Below, piece by piece: positions 1 through 8,608 of a stretch of 36,869 bases of DNA. Position 1 is the stretch's first letter, and the number at the start of each line of letters is the position of its first letter. Source of the stretch: Actinomycetota bacterium (GTDB lineage Bacteria; Actinomycetota; Thermoleophilia; Gaiellales; Gaiellaceae); NCBI GenBank assembly GCA_005885125.1, contig VAXU01000162.1:1-36869 (forward strand), written 5' to 3'. Position numbers and translations under genes: made by a program. The notes under the pieces were generated by a model. That model made no database searches. It worked only from the letters and a program-made list of their open reading frames with translations, and was not told the DNA's origin.

Positions 1-276
1 GTTCTTCGTCGTGTTGTTCGCAGGCTTCACCCCCGGCTGCGACGGCGAGTTCTGGTTGCCCTGAGTCGACGTCTGCAAGTCTTTGTTGTGGCCGGGAGCG
101 TTCCCCGAGTTCCCGGGCGACGGGGTCGCGTCGGGAGCGGGCTGCGCCGCGGGAGTGGCCTGGGAATTGCCGTTGTCTTTCCCGTTGCCGTTGCCCGCGA
201 GAGCCGAGCCGGTGAACGCCGCCAGGAGAATCGTCAGCACGATCGCACTGAGGATCCCGGTGGTGCGCTTCGTCAT
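1..276 (-). CDS. Secreted Asn/Gly-rich protein, C-terminus cut by window edge
   Basis: Reading leftwards from an ATG at 276 gives 92 codons that run off the window, so only the N-terminus is visible. It begins MTKRTTGILSAIVLTILLAA, a typical signal peptide ending near SALA-GNGNG. A low-complexity region rich in Asn, Gly, Pro, Ser and Gln follows. A strong ribosome binding site (AGGAGAG) lies 5-6 bases upstream. The protein is a paralog of its neighbour at 353-1393: the two share MTK...FTG..A.AGNG, PSPGNS.N.PGHNKD and an exact NQNSPSQPGVKPANNT segment, so they look like a tandem duplication. By analogy it is exported and may end in a cell-wall anchor, but that part is outside the window. Confidence 0.75.
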   Translation of the reverse strand, partial: MTKRTTGILSAIVLTILLAAFTGSALAGNGNGKDNGNSQATPAAQPAPDATPSPGNSGNAPGHNKDLQTSTQGNQNSPSQPGVKPANNTTKN

Positions 277-352
277 CTCGTTCTCTCCTCGTATCAGAAC
301 CATTTGCCCGTCAGGGCTTTACTGTTCGTAAACGAGGAAGCCTGGCGTCTGG

Positions 353-1393
353 TTACGGTTCGAGCAGATCTGCGGCGATCTCGGCGCGCCGACGAGACAC
401 GAACCGATGTTCGAGGCTCTCCTTCAGACGGCCTGGCACGGGCCCTCGAAGGATCAGGCCAAGGGCGATCAGCCCGAGCGCAACCCCGACGACGGCCCAG
501 AGCGGAAAGCCGGTGAACGGCAGGGTTCCCTGCCCGACCACCGCCACCGAGGCGAGGACGCCGGGCAGGTCGCCGCGGATCGCGACGACTCCGCCGGCGG
601 TTCCGCCGCCCTTGTGCGCGGTCGGAGGCGGAGTTGAGTTGATCGTCGGCGGCGGCGGCATGCTCGGATCGTGTGGCGAGTCGCCTTTGCAGGTGCAGTC
701 CGTGGTGGGCGGCTTCGGGGCCGGGTCGGGCGGTCGTACCGGCGGCTCCTGGCTGCCGCACGTCTTTCCCCCAGGATGGGCTTTGAGCGCGTGCACGTCG
801 ACGCCGTGCCGGTGACCGCAGGTCACGACCTTGTGCGGCTGGCTGTTCCCCGGGCCGTAGAGTTTCGTACCCGGCGCGGCGCCGTTCTGCGTCGCGATCT
901 GCGCAGCCGTCTTCCCGTTGCCGTACTTCTTCGACGCGTCTGCCTTCCCCGAGGCGGGCGCCGAGATCGGGCCGGTGGACGCGCACGTGACGGCCGAGCT
1001 GCTCCCGCCGGTGGCGCACGAGGTCTTCTTCGCCGTGTTGTTCGCAGGCTTCACGCCCGGCTGGGACGGCGAGTTCTGGTTGCCGCCGCCCTTGTGCTTG
1101 CCGCCGTTTCCGGGCGAGGACGTCGACGCGCCGGTCTGCGCCGACGGCGCGGGCTGGCTCGACGGCTGCGCGTCTTTGTTGTGGCCGGGGGAATTCTCCG
1201 AGTTCCCCGGTGACGGCGCCGTCGACGACGAGGACTCAGCTGCGGGAGGGACCCCGGCGTTGCTGTTCCCGTTTCCGTTGCCGTTTCCCTGCCCGTTCCC
1301 GTGGCCGTTGCCGGCCGACGCCGGGCCCGTGAAACCGGCCAAAGCAAGCGCCAGCACGGCGACGCCAAAGGTCCCTCTCCGCAGCTTGGTCAT
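353..1393 (-). CDS. LPFTG-anchored secreted surface protein
   Basis: This 346-residue protein carries an N-terminal signal peptide (about residues 1-27, cleavage near PASA-GNG). A Gly/Asn repeat stretch (residues 28-46) and a long Pro/Ser/Gly-rich low-complexity body follow. The C-terminus is a classical sortase sorting signal: LPFTG at residues 291-295, a hydrophobic segment at about 298-316 and a basic tail containing SRRR. Sortases of this family cleave between Thr and Gly and link the protein to the cell wall. No sortase gene is in this window. Cys residues occur in the central part (CATG, TCAS, VTCGHRHG, KTCG, DCTC). The start is supported by a purine-rich GGGGGAGTAGGGGG immediately upstream. 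The molecular role of the body is unknown; a structural or adhesive surface protein is a guess. Confidence 0.8.
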   Translation of the reverse strand: MTKLRRGTFGVAVLALALAGFTGPASAGNGHGNGQGNGNGNGNSNAGVPPAAESSSSTAPSPGNSENSPGHNKDAQPSSQPAPSAQTGASTSSPGNGGKHKGGGNQNSPSQPGVKPANNTAKKTSCATGGSSSAVTCASTGPISAPASGKADASKKYGNGKTAAQIATQNGAAPGTKLYGPGNSQPHKVVTCGHRHGVDVHALKAHPGGKTCGSQEPPVRPPDPAPKPPTTDCTCKGDSPHDPSMPPPPTINSTPPPTAHKGGGTAGGVVAIRGDLPGVLASVAVVGQGTLPFTGFPLWAVVGVALGLIALGLILRGPVPGRLKESLEHRFVSRRRAEIAADLLEP

Positions 1394-1501
1394 GCCCCCT
1401 ACTCCCCCGTCCTCGGTACTGCTCTATCCCCCTATAGGGTGACTATAAGAAGGGAAGCGGAGCTTGACTATCCCTCGACCGAGTGGCGCTCCCTCATCGC
1501 A

Positions 1502-3790
1502 TCAGCCGCGGAGCTCGGCGCCGAAGTCTCGCTCGAGCGCTTCGATTACACGTACGCGGAGCGCCGCGGCATCCTCGTCGGTGAGCGTCCGCTCGGGAGA
1601 CTGGAACGCGACCGAGAAGGCGATCGACTTCTTGCCTGCGGGGATCGGCGGCTCGCGATAGTCGCTGAGAAACCGGACCTCCCGTAGCTCGGGCGCAGCG
1701 GCTGCGAGCGCGGCGGCGAAGAGCTCGCCCGCCGGCACGTCCACGTCGACGACGAACGCCAGCTCCTGGCGGACGACGGGATACCCGATCACGTCCTCGT
1801 AGACGACGGGCTCGCGGACGCCTTCGAACAGCAGCCCGAGGTCGAGCTCGAGCACACCCCACTCCCCGTCGAGCCGGGTCGGGTGCAGCTCGCCGACGAT
1901 TCCGGCGCCGGTGCGAGCCGCACGCGCCGGATGCAACAGCGGATGCGGTGCTGCGGTGAAACGAAGCTCCGCCTTCAGTGCACCCGCGAGTGCGTCGGCG
2001 ACGCCCTTCGCGCGCGCGTACCCGTGCTCCATGATCGCCGCGAGGTGCAGACGCTCGACGGGCAGAGGGCCGCCGCTGGGTTCGTAGACGCGCGCGACCT
2101 CGAACAGCTCGATCCGCTCGTTGCCGAGCTCGAGGTTGCGACGCGCCGCTTCGACGAGACTCGGGAGGAGCGCCGTGCGCAGGACCGCGAGCTCGACGGT
2201 GATCGGCTCGCGCAGTCGCAGCGCGCCGGGGTCCGGGTCCTCCTCCACCAGCGACGGCGTGTAGACCTCCGAGAAACCGAGCCCGGTGAGGATGTCCTCG
2301 ACGCGGCGGCGCAGTCGCTGGTCACGCGTCAGCCGGCCGAACATGGCGCGGCGGAGCGGGAACGTGAACGGGACGTCGCCGAGCCGGAAGCGCGCAACCT
2401 CTTCGACCACGTCCACCTCACGCGTGACGTCGCGCGCACGCCACGTGGGAACGCTCACGCTTCCGTCGTCGACCTCGAACCCGAGGCGGCGGAGCCGCGC
2501 GTGCTGCTCTTCGGCGGGGGTCTCGAGGCCGACGAGGTCGTCCGCGCGTTCGGGCCGGAACCGGACGACAGGCCGCGCGGGCAGATCGCCGTGCACGTCC
2601 ACCTTGCCCGTCCAGCGCGCGCCGGCGAGCTCGACGATCAGCTGCGTCGCTAGCGCGGCCGCCTGCGGTGCGAGATGCGGGTCGACGCCCTTCTCCCAGC
2701 GGTTCGAGCCCTCGGTGCGGAGACGCAGACGCTCGGAGGTGCGGAAGATCGTGTACGGCTCGAAGTTCGCAGCCTCCAAGAGGACGTCGGTCGTCGACTC
2801 CGTGATCTCGGTCTCCTCGCCGCCCATGATTCCCGCGAGGGCGACCGAGCGCGCTGCGTCGGCGATCATCAGATCGGTCGGCTCGAGCTCGCGGAGCTCG
2901 CCGTCGAGCGTGCGCAGCTGCTCACCCTTGTGGGCGCGGCGGACGACGATTCGTCCCTCTTTCAGCGTCGCGAGATCGAACGCGTGCAGCGGGTTGCCGA
3001 GCGCGAGCATCACGTAGTTCGTCACGTCGACGACGTTGGAGATCGGCCGCATGCCTGCATCGGAGAGGCGCGTGCGCAACCACGCGGGGGAGGGGCCGAC
3101 GCGCACGTCGCGGAACAGACGGCCGATGTAGCGCGGGCAGCCTTCGAAGTCCTCCACGCGAACGTCGACCGGCTCGTCGCCCGCGACGCCCGGATCGCGT
3201 CCCGGGGGTGGCGACAGCTCGAGGTCGTACAGCGCGGCGACCTCACGCGCGATGCCATAGATCGCCATCAGATCCGGACGGTTCCCCGTGGATTCGACCA
3301 GCAGGATGTCCTCGGCGAGCGGCAGCGCATCGGTGAGCGGCGTTCCGGGCTCCCACTCGTCGGGGAGAACCATGATTCCCGTGTGGTCGGTGCCGAGCTC
3401 GACCTCGTCCTCGGCGAGGATCATTCCGTTCGAAAGCTGGCCTCGCAGCTCGGCCGCCTCGAGCTTGACGCCGTTGGCGAGCACCGCACCCGGGAGCGCG
3501 ACCGCGACCGTTGCGCCGGGACCGAAGTTCCACGCGCCGCACACGATCTGGCGCGGCTCGCCCTCGCCCACGTCCACCTGGCAGAGCTGCAGACGGTCCG
3601 CATTCGGGTGTTTGCCGGCTTCGAGCACGCGACCGACGCGGAAGAAGCCGAGGTTGCCGTCGACGTCGGGAACGCCGCGACGCTCGATCCCCTCGACCTC
3701 CGCGGAAGCAACGCTGAGCCGTTCCACCAGCTCGGTGAGCGGCATCTCGACGGCCACGTACTCGCGGAGCCAGCTGACAGGAACCTTCAT
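1502..3790 (-). CDS. pheT: Phenylalanine--tRNA ligase beta subunit
   Basis: This is the beta subunit of the heterotetrameric PheRS, 762 residues from the ATG at 3790 (MKVPVSWLREYV). The N-terminus carries the EMAP/tRNA-binding domain (GNLGFFRVGRVLEAGKHPNA and CGAWNF, residues about 40-150). The B3/B4 editing domain, B5 domain and catalytic-like core follow. The C-terminal anticodon-binding FDX-ACB domain is recognisable (RQELAFVVDVDVPAGELF, FSVAFQSPERTLTDEDA). An open frame continues upstream of the ATG, but that part is simply the overlap with pheS. The start is fixed by the TGATG junction: the pheS stop and the pheT start share one base, implying translational coupling. The length is slightly short for the family but every domain is present. 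Confidence 0.95.
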   Translation of the reverse strand: MKVPVSWLREYVAVEMPLTELVERLSVASAEVEGIERRGVPDVDGNLGFFRVGRVLEAGKHPNADRLQLCQVDVGEGEPRQIVCGAWNFGPGATVAVALPGAVLANGVKLEAAELRGQLSNGMILAEDEVELGTDHTGIMVLPDEWEPGTPLTDALPLAEDILLVESTGNRPDLMAIYGIAREVAALYDLELSPPPGRDPGVAGDEPVDVRVEDFEGCPRYIGRLFRDVRVGPSPAWLRTRLSDAGMRPISNVVDVTNYVMLALGNPLHAFDLATLKEGRIVVRRAHKGEQLRTLDGELRELEPTDLMIADAARSVALAGIMGGEETEITESTTDVLLEAANFEPYTIFRTSERLRLRTEGSNRWEKGVDPHLAPQAAALATQLIVELAGARWTGKVDVHGDLPARPVVRFRPERADDLVGLETPAEEQHARLRRLGFEVDDGSVSVPTWRARDVTREVDVVEEVARFRLGDVPFTFPLRRAMFGRLTRDQRLRRRVEDILTGLGFSEVYTPSLVEEDPDPGALRLREPITVELAVLRTALLPSLVEAARRNLELGNERIELFEVARVYEPSGGPLPVERLHLAAIMEHGYARAKGVADALAGALKAELRFTAAPHPLLHPARAARTGAGIVGELHPTRLDGEWGVLELDLGLLFEGVREPVVYEDVIGYPVVRQELAFVVDVDVPAGELFAAALAAAAPELREVRFLSDYREPPIPAGKKSIAFSVAFQSPERTLTDEDAAALRVRVIEALERDFGAELRG

Positions 3791-4821
3791 CAGAATTGCC
3801 TCAGCACGCGTAGGTCGGTTGACCAGAGCGGCCGGATCTCGGAGATCCCGAAACGTAGCTGCGCGGCGCGCTCGGGACCGCAGCCGAACGCGAAGCCGGA
3901 CCACTCCTCCGGATCGACACCGACGTTCTCGAACACGCGCGGGTCGACCATCCCCGCGCCGCCGAGCTCGATCCACCCCGTGAACTTGCACGTGCGACAG
4001 CCGGTGCCGCCACAGACGCCGCAGGAGACGTCAGGCTCGATCGAGGGTTCGGTGAACGGGAAGTAGTGCGTCCGGAACCGGACTCGCCGATCGTCGCCGA
4101 ACAGCGCACGCATTACGTGCAGCAGAGTCCCCTTGAGATCCGCGAGGGTGATCCCGCGGTCGACGGCAAGCCCTTCGAACTGGTGGAAGATCGGGAAGCG
4201 CGTCGGCGTGATCGCATCGCGCCGGTACACCCGTCCGATCGAGACCATGTACACCGGCGGCTCGCGCGCCTCGAGATGGTGGATCTGCGACGGCGACGTC
4301 TCGGTGCGCAGCACGACGTCGTCGGCGAGGAAGAACGTGTCGCGCGGGGAGCGGCTCGAGTGCGTGGGCGGGAACGCGAGCTTGTCGAAGTTGTACTCGA
4401 CGGTCTCGACCTCGCGGTCGTCGCGGATCTCGTAGCCGAGCCCGAGGAAGGTGTCCTCGACGATCCGGCGGACCTGCGTCGTCGGATGGAGCTGACCGAC
4501 CGGGAGCTCTTCGCCCGGCAGCGTCACGTCGAAGCCGTCCGACGACAGCGCTCGATCGAGCTCGCTGCGGTCGAGGTCAGCCTCGCGCCGTGCGAACGCA
4601 TCCTCGAGCCGCTCGCGGACCGCGTTGAGCGTCATGCCCGTCTCGCGGTCGCGGACGTTGCGCAGGGCTTGCTTCAGCTCGCTCTTCCGCCCGAGATAGC
4701 GCGTCCGCAGCGCTGTCAGCTCGGCGGGCGTCGATGCGGCTGCGACCGCCGCGAGGGCTTCCTGCTCGAGGGCCGCCGCGTCCACGGCGGCGACTGTAGC
4801 CGGTTCACGGTTCTTGCTCAT
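3790..4821 (-). CDS. pheS: Phenylalanine--tRNA ligase alpha subunit
   Basis: This is the catalytic alpha subunit, 343 residues. An N-terminal coiled-coil region (residues about 15-90, AALEQEALAAVAAA...RYLGRKSELKQALR) is followed by the class II synthetase core. Recognisable pieces are DTFFLADDVVLRTETSPSQ (motif 2 region, with Glu where most PheS have His in LRTHTSP), FPIFHQFEG, a cysteine cluster CGVCGGTGCRTC that probably binds zinc, and the motif 3 segment GPERAAQLRFGISEIRPLWSTDLRVLRQF split over the last 30 residues. A good ribosome binding site (GAAGGAG) lies 4 bases before the ATG. The gene is co-transcribed with pheT. Its upstream region contains mutually exclusive hairpins (see the leader entry). 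Confidence 0.95.
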   Translation of the reverse strand: MSKNREPATVAAVDAAALEQEALAAVAAASTPAELTALRTRYLGRKSELKQALRNVRDRETGMTLNAVRERLEDAFARREADLDRSELDRALSSDGFDVTLPGEELPVGQLHPTTQVRRIVEDTFLGLGYEIRDDREVETVEYNFDKLAFPPTHSSRSPRDTFFLADDVVLRTETSPSQIHHLEAREPPVYMVSIGRVYRRDAITPTRFPIFHQFEGLAVDRGITLADLKGTLLHVMRALFGDDRRVRFRTHYFPFTEPSIEPDVSCGVCGGTGCRTCKFTGWIELGGAGMVDPRVFENVGVDPEEWSGFAFGCGPERAAQLRFGISEIRPLWSTDLRVLRQF

Positions 4822-4854
4822 GTGCTCCTTCGTCGCTGGTCGGGGTCAGAGGAC

Positions 4855-4925
4855 GGCCCCGGCTCGACTAGCGGAGGTCGGCGCGCCGCGCCTGCGTCAG
4901 CGCCGGTCCCCGGCGAGCCGGGGCC
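4855..4925 (-). promoter_or_regulatory. Candidate structured leader upstream of pheS
   Basis: The segment between pheS and the divergent methyltransferase contains an exact 11-base inverted repeat: GGCCCCGGCTC at 4855-4865 and GAGCCGGGGCC at 4915-4925. The second arm can instead fold locally with the adjacent CCCCGGC/GCCGGGG pair (4908-4914 with 4917-4923). The two pairings exclude each other, as in attenuation or translational switches. No U-tract follows, so a simple transcription attenuator is not obvious. In a GC-rich genome chance pairing is possible. Confidence 0.3.
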
Positions 4926-4957
4926 CGGTAAACAGGAAGACGCGAGACGGCACAGCC

Positions 4958-5755
4958 ATGCCAAAACGATACCTGTGTGCGGAAACTGTGACGATCCCAG
5001 AGGCAGGACTGCCCCTGGCTCTCGTACCCGGAACCGTGACGAAACGTCCACAGGCAAGCCCGTACGACTCGATCGCGGCGCTCTACGACCCGTGGAGCGC
5101 CTCGGTCACCGAGGACGTCGCCTTCTACCTCGAGGAGGCGCGGCGGTCGGGCGGGCCCGTGGTCGAGCTCGGCGTCGGCACCGGCCGGATCGCCGTGCCG
5201 ATCGCCGCCGACGGGATCCGCGTGCTCGGCGTCGACTCGTCGCGCGGGATGCTCGACATCTGCGCGCGACGCGCCGCCCTGGCCGGCGTCGAGCTGGACC
5301 TGCGCGTGGGCGACCTGCGCGCTCCTCCGGTCGACGAGCGCGTCCCGCTCGTCATCTGCCCCTTTCGCTCGTATCTGCACCTCCAGACCGACCGCGAGCG
5401 GCGGCAGGCGCTCGCCGCGGCGCGTGATCTCCTCGTGCCGGACGGCCGGCTCGTCTTCGACGTGTTCACGCCCGGCGCGGACGACATCGACGAGACGCAC
5501 GACCGCTGGCTCGAGCGCGAGGCCGGGATCTGGGAGCGGGCCGTCTGGGACACGACGGCCCGGACGCTGACGCTGTCCGTGCGGGGCGCAGAGACCGCCG
5601 AGACGACCATGGCGCTCGCCTGGATCGACCCGGAGGAATGGCGGGCACTCCTCGGGGAGAGCGGCTTCGAGATCGAGGAGTGCTACGGCTGGTTCGACCG
5701 CAGCCCGTTCACCGGGGGTGAAGACACGATCTGGGTGGCGCGCCGCTCAAGCTGA
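4958..5755 (+). CDS. Class I SAM-dependent methyltransferase
   Basis: This 265-residue protein has a Rossmann methyltransferase core. Motif I is VELGVGTGRIAVPIA (residues 69-83). It is followed by the strand ending LGVDSSRGML, whose Asp would hold the SAM ribose. ICPFRSYLHL and a C-terminal substrate-side region (WIDPEEWRALLGESGFEIEECYGWFD) come later. It belongs to the broad Methyltransf_25/11 group; the substrate cannot be read from sequence. The start is uncertain: ATG 4958 is chosen, but GTG 4988 or GTG 5036 would remove a non-conserved N-terminus, and none has a strong ribosome binding site. The gene is divergent from pheS and 27 bases upstream of lemA, so it may form a short transcription unit with it. 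Confidence 0.8.
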   Translation: MPKRYLCAETVTIPEAGLPLALVPGTVTKRPQASPYDSIAALYDPWSASVTEDVAFYLEEARRSGGPVVELGVGTGRIAVPIAADGIRVLGVDSSRGMLDICARRAALAGVELDLRVGDLRAPPVDERVPLVICPFRSYLHLQTDRERRQALAAARDLLVPDGRLVFDVFTPGADDIDETHDRWLEREAGIWERAVWDTTARTLTLSVRGAETAETTMALAWIDPEEWRALLGESGFEIEECYGWFDRSPFTGGEDTIWVARRSS

Positions 5756-5782
5756 CCGCCTCCCGGGCCGACAAACGGTCCC

Positions 5783-6391
5783 ATGAATCATGACCCCCTC
5801 CTCATCTCGTTCTTCCTGTTCCTCGCAGCGATCGTCGTCTTCGCGCTCTGGCTGGCCGTGAACTACAACAAGCTCGTTCGGCTCCGGAACCGCGCCGACG
5901 CACTCTGGGCGGACATCGACGTCCAGTTGAAGCGGCGGCACGACCTGATCCCGAACCTGGTGGAGGTCGTCTCCGGGTACGCGACCCACGAGCGCGGCAC
6001 CCTCGACGAAGTCTCTCTGGCACGGAACCAGGCCGTCGCGGCGACGTCACCCGCAGCGCAGGCGCAGGCGGAGAATCTCCTCACCGGTGCGCTCAGCAGG
6101 CTGTTCGCGAACGTCGAGCGGTATCCGGATCTGAAGGCCGAAGGCGATTTCCAGCGACTCGAGACGCAGCTGTCGCAGATCGAGAACGTGATCGCGATGT
6201 CGCGCCAGTCGTACAACCTCACCGTGCAGGCGTACAACAACGCGGTCGACACCTTCCCGACGAACATCGTCGCCTCGTTCTCGGACTTCCAGGACCGGCC
6301 GTACCTGACCGCCGAGGAGTCCGACCGGTCTCTGCCGGAGATCCAGATGGACATCCCGGCGTCTCCGCCCGCGACGACCGCAGCCCGCTGA
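5783..6391 (+). CDS. lemA: LemA family protein
   Basis: This 202-residue protein has the LemA layout: a short extracytoplasmic N-terminus, one membrane helix (residues about 7-28, LLISFFLFLAAIVVFALWLA) and a helical domain. Family signatures are VNYNKLVRLRNRADALWADIDVQLKRRHDLIPNLVEVV and the later LETQLSQIENVIAMSRQSYN and VQAYNNAVDTFPTNIVA. LemA proteins are membrane-anchored helical bundles of incompletely known function, often found near TPM-domain or M48 peptidase genes. Neither partner is here. The tail (PASPPATTAAR) is disordered. The gene is convergent with the RNA methyltransferase; only two bases separate their stop codons. Confidence 0.92.
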   Translation: MNHDPLLISFFLFLAAIVVFALWLAVNYNKLVRLRNRADALWADIDVQLKRRHDLIPNLVEVVSGYATHERGTLDEVSLARNQAVAATSPAAQAQAENLLTGALSRLFANVERYPDLKAEGDFQRLETQLSQIENVIAMSRQSYNLTVQAYNNAVDTFPTNIVASFSDFQDRPYLTAEESDRSLPEIQMDIPASPPATTAAR

Positions 6392-6393
6392 AT

Positions 6394-7074
6394 TTACGAC
6401 GTCGATCGCCGGCGCGCGCGCTCGTAGAGCGCGATTGCGCCGGCGGCGGCGGCGTTCAGCGATTCGGCGCCCGCCGCGAGCGGGATCGTCGCGCGCTCGT
6501 CGCAGCGCGCGAGCACCTCTTCGGGGATCCCCTCGCGCTCCGCGCCGACCACGAACGTCGTGCCCGTGACGTCGGCAATCGACGCTCCGCCGCGAGGAAC
6601 GAGCGCGACCCACGGTCGCGGCGCGTCCTCGAACCCGATCAGCGGGACGCGGAAGAGCGCGCCCATCGACGCCCGCACGGCCTTCGGGCCGGTCGGATCG
6701 GCGCACCCGTCCGAGAGCGCGACGAACGCCGGGCCGAGCGCGTCCGCGGTGCGGATCAGCGCCCCGACATTGCCGGGATCGCCGACACGCCAGAGCGCGA
6801 GCCCGACGGGAGGTAGCTCGCGCGCCCGCAGGTCGTCTCGGCGAAAGATCCCGATGACTCGCGGCGGATGGCCGAGCGTCGAGACGTCCGCGAGCAATTC
6901 CGGCACGACGTTCTCGCCGGCGACCAGCAACTCGACCGGCTCGACTCCCGCCGCCCGCGCAGCCTCGACGAGATCCTCGCCCTCGCAGACGAAGAGGCCG
7001 AGCTTGTCGCGCTGCCGGGCCGACGCGAGCCGGCGCACGAGCTTCAGGGTCTGGTTCTCAGCCGAAGTAATCAA
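6394..7074 (-). CDS. TrmH/SpoU family RNA methyltransferase
   Basis: This 226-residue SPOUT methyltransferase would methylate the 2'-O of a ribose in rRNA or tRNA. An N-terminal substrate-binding domain (KLVRRLASARQRDKLGLFVCEGEDLVEAA) is followed by the three SpoU motifs: GDPGNVGALIRTADALG, VVGAEREGIPEEVL, and IPLAAGAESLNAAAAGAIALYE with the knot-forming Asn. The TTG at 7074 is chosen as start because GGAGAG lies 5 bases upstream and the reading [12 protein letters not shown] matches the usual family N-terminus. This gives a 17-base overlap with the DUF2332 gene and suggests coupling. Position after rplT and near pheST is the usual one for tsnR-like genes in Gram-positive bacteria. The exact target nucleotide is unknown. 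Confidence 0.88.
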   Translation of the reverse strand: MITSAENQTLKLVRRLASARQRDKLGLFVCEGEDLVEAARAAGVEPVELLVAGENVVPELLADVSTLGHPPRVIGIFRRDDLRARELPPVGLALWRVGDPGNVGALIRTADALGPAFVALSDGCADPTGPKAVRASMGALFRVPLIGFEDAPRPWVALVPRGGASIADVTGTTFVVGAEREGIPEEVLARCDERATIPLAAGAESLNAAAAGAIALYERARRRSTS

Positions 7075-8038
7075 GCCACTCTCCGTGCGGGCCCATGCGC
7101 GCGACGACGCGAACGTCCCGCTCGGGCCACAACGCGACCTCGAGTGGAGGCCCGTCGCCGGCCTCGTCCTCCTCGTCCCAACGTTGCATCGAGATCCACC
7201 CGAGCGGCGCAGCTCGCGCTGCGTCGCGCAGAGTCGTTCGGACCTGGTCGTAACGCTCGCGATCGAGGTAGAGCGTGGATGCGGTCTGGAATACGACGGT
7301 GAGCCCATCCGGATCGCGGTCGGCAAGCAGCTGCGGCAACAGCTCGACGTAGTCGCCGCGGATGAGCTCTGGAGGATCGGCCCGCAGCACGGCGATCGCG
7401 CGGCGCAGCCGCTCGAGCCGATGCCACTGGTCGGCCCACACGAACGACGTCAACAGGCGCACGCCCTCGTCGGTCGTCACGTCGACCGGATTCAGGTCGA
7501 CGCCCTGACGGCGACCGATGTCGGCCTCCACCGCGAGCAGCTGCCCCGGTACCGCACCGCGCTCTTCGCCCGCCAGCACGACCGCGGCGTCGGCCGGCCC
7601 CCAGATCCCGTTCCGATACCGGTAGCCGTACCGGTCGAACAGAAGATTGAGCCCGGCGCTCGGACCGAGCTCGAGGAGGTCGAGTCGGCGCCCGCCTGCG
7701 CGCGCGAGCTCCAGGAACGCCGGCAAGAGCGCGAAGCAACGCTGGACCTCGTTCGTTTGCACGTCGTGCTCGGCCACGAACCGCTCGAGCCAGTCGCGGT
7801 GCTGTGCGACGACCTCGTGCGGCGCGAACCACGGGTCGATCCCGTCGGAGAGCGCAAGGTAGTGGAGGCCGCCGAGGATCCGGATGGGCATGTCCCACCG
7901 GACGTCACCGACGATCTCGCCGACACTCGAATCCTCGGCGAGGCGACGGCAGACTTCTGCGTACAGCCGCGAACCGCTCTTCTCGCAGGCGTCCGCCTGC
8001 CGGAGAAACGCCTCTGCGAGGTCTTCCCGCAGGCTCAG
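7058..8038 (-). CDS. DUF2332 family protein with apparent CTG start
   Basis: This is about 326 residues and matches the DUF2332 family (uncharacterised, mostly actinobacterial). Visible features are [26 protein letters not shown], the glycine-rich [20 protein letters not shown] (which resembles a methyltransferase motif I), [19 protein letters not shown] and [15 protein letters not shown]. There is no ATG, GTG or TTG in frame anywhere near the expected N-terminus; the first ATG is over 60 residues in. The best candidate is the CTG at 8038, which overlaps the rplT stop as CTGA, an analogue of the usual ATGA coupling. A second CTG follows two codons later. The gene lies in an apparent operon with rplT and the RNA methyltransferase. 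Confidence 0.8.
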   Translation of the reverse strand: MSLREDLAEAFLRQADACEKSGSRLYAEVCRRLAEDSSVGEIVGDVRWDMPIRILGGLHYLALSDGIDPWFAPHEVVAQHRDWLERFVAEHDVQTNEVQRCFALLPAFLELARAGGRRLDLLELGPSAGLNLLFDRYGYRYRNGIWGPADAAVVLAGEERGAVPGQLLAVEADIGRRQGVDLNPVDVTTDEGVRLLTSFVWADQWHRLERLRRAIAVLRADPPELIRGDYVELLPQLLADRDPDGLTVVFQTASTLYLDRERYDQVRTTLRDAARAAPLGWISMQRWDEEDEAGDGPPLEVALWPERDVRVVARMGPHGEWLDYFG

Positions 8039-8397
8039 GCTCGTTCGAGCGCCGACTTCGCCTGCTCGGCGAGCGCGCCGAACGCCTGCGGGTCGCTCAC
8101 GGCCAGCTCGGCGAGCACCTTCCGGTCGAGGTCGATGTTCGCCTTCTTCATCCCGGCGACGAACTGGTTGTAGGAGAGGCCGTTTGCGCGCGCCCCCGCG
8201 TTGATCCGCATGATCCAAAGGCGGCGGAAGGTGCGCTTCTTGTTCTTGCGGTCGCGGTACGCGTAGGTGAGCGAGTGGTCGACCTGCTCCTTCGCGTAGC
8301 GGTACGAGGTCTTCTTGAGCCCCCAGTAGCCCTTCGCCTGGCCGAGGACCTTGCGGCGCTTCTTGCGCGCGTGGACGGAACGCTTGACGCGCGGCAC
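8035..8397 (-). CDS. rplT: 50S ribosomal protein L20
   Basis: This 120-residue protein starts at a GTG (8397) that gives the family's invariant beginning (M)[25 protein letters not shown]. The rest, [38 protein letters not shown], is equally typical. L20 binds 23S rRNA early in 50S assembly and in several phyla represses its own infC-rpmI-rplT operon by binding the mRNA. The start is 4 bases after the rpmI stop. The stop overlaps the DUF2332 start. A GAGGT sequence lies close upstream as ribosome binding site. Confidence 0.96.
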   Translation of the reverse strand: MPRVKRSVHARKKRRKVLGQAKGYWGLKKTSYRYAKEQVDHSLTYAYRDRKNKKRTFRRLWIMRINAGARANGLSYNQFVAGMKKANIDLDRKVLAELAVSDPQAFGALAEQAKSALERA

Positions 8398-8401
8398 TAC
8401 C

Positions 8402-8608
8402 TCACCTAGCTCCTTTTCGTCCGAACAGCTTCCGCACCGCCCGCGTGTCCGCACGGGACACGGGATGGTCCTTGCTAAACGCCCGCTTCCGTTTAGGCGA
8501 CTTCTTCCCCAGGTTGTGGCTCTTCATGGCGTGCCGGCGCAGCAGCTTGCCGCTCGCCGTTACCTTGAACCGCTTCTTGACGCTGCTGGACGTTTTCGTT
8601 TTCGGCAT
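8402..8608 (-). CDS. rpmI: 50S ribosomal protein L35
   Basis: This 68-residue basic protein reads [21 protein letters not shown] at its start and continues with [23 protein letters not shown], diagnostic of L35. Unusually, its first 116 bases lie inside the 3' end of infC in another frame, so its initiation site is read by ribosomes translating infC. The likely ribosome binding site (AAGAGAG, just before the ATG) is therefore within infC. Order infC-rpmI-rplT is the conserved operon. Confidence 0.95.
   Translation of the reverse strand: MPKTKTSSSVKKRFKVTASGKLLRRHAMKSHNLGKKSPKRKRAFSKDHPVSRADTRAVRKLFGRKGAR

Noticed and set aside
2286-4066. Plus-strand open frames opposite pheT
   Set aside because: They mirror pheT; no signature of an independent protein.
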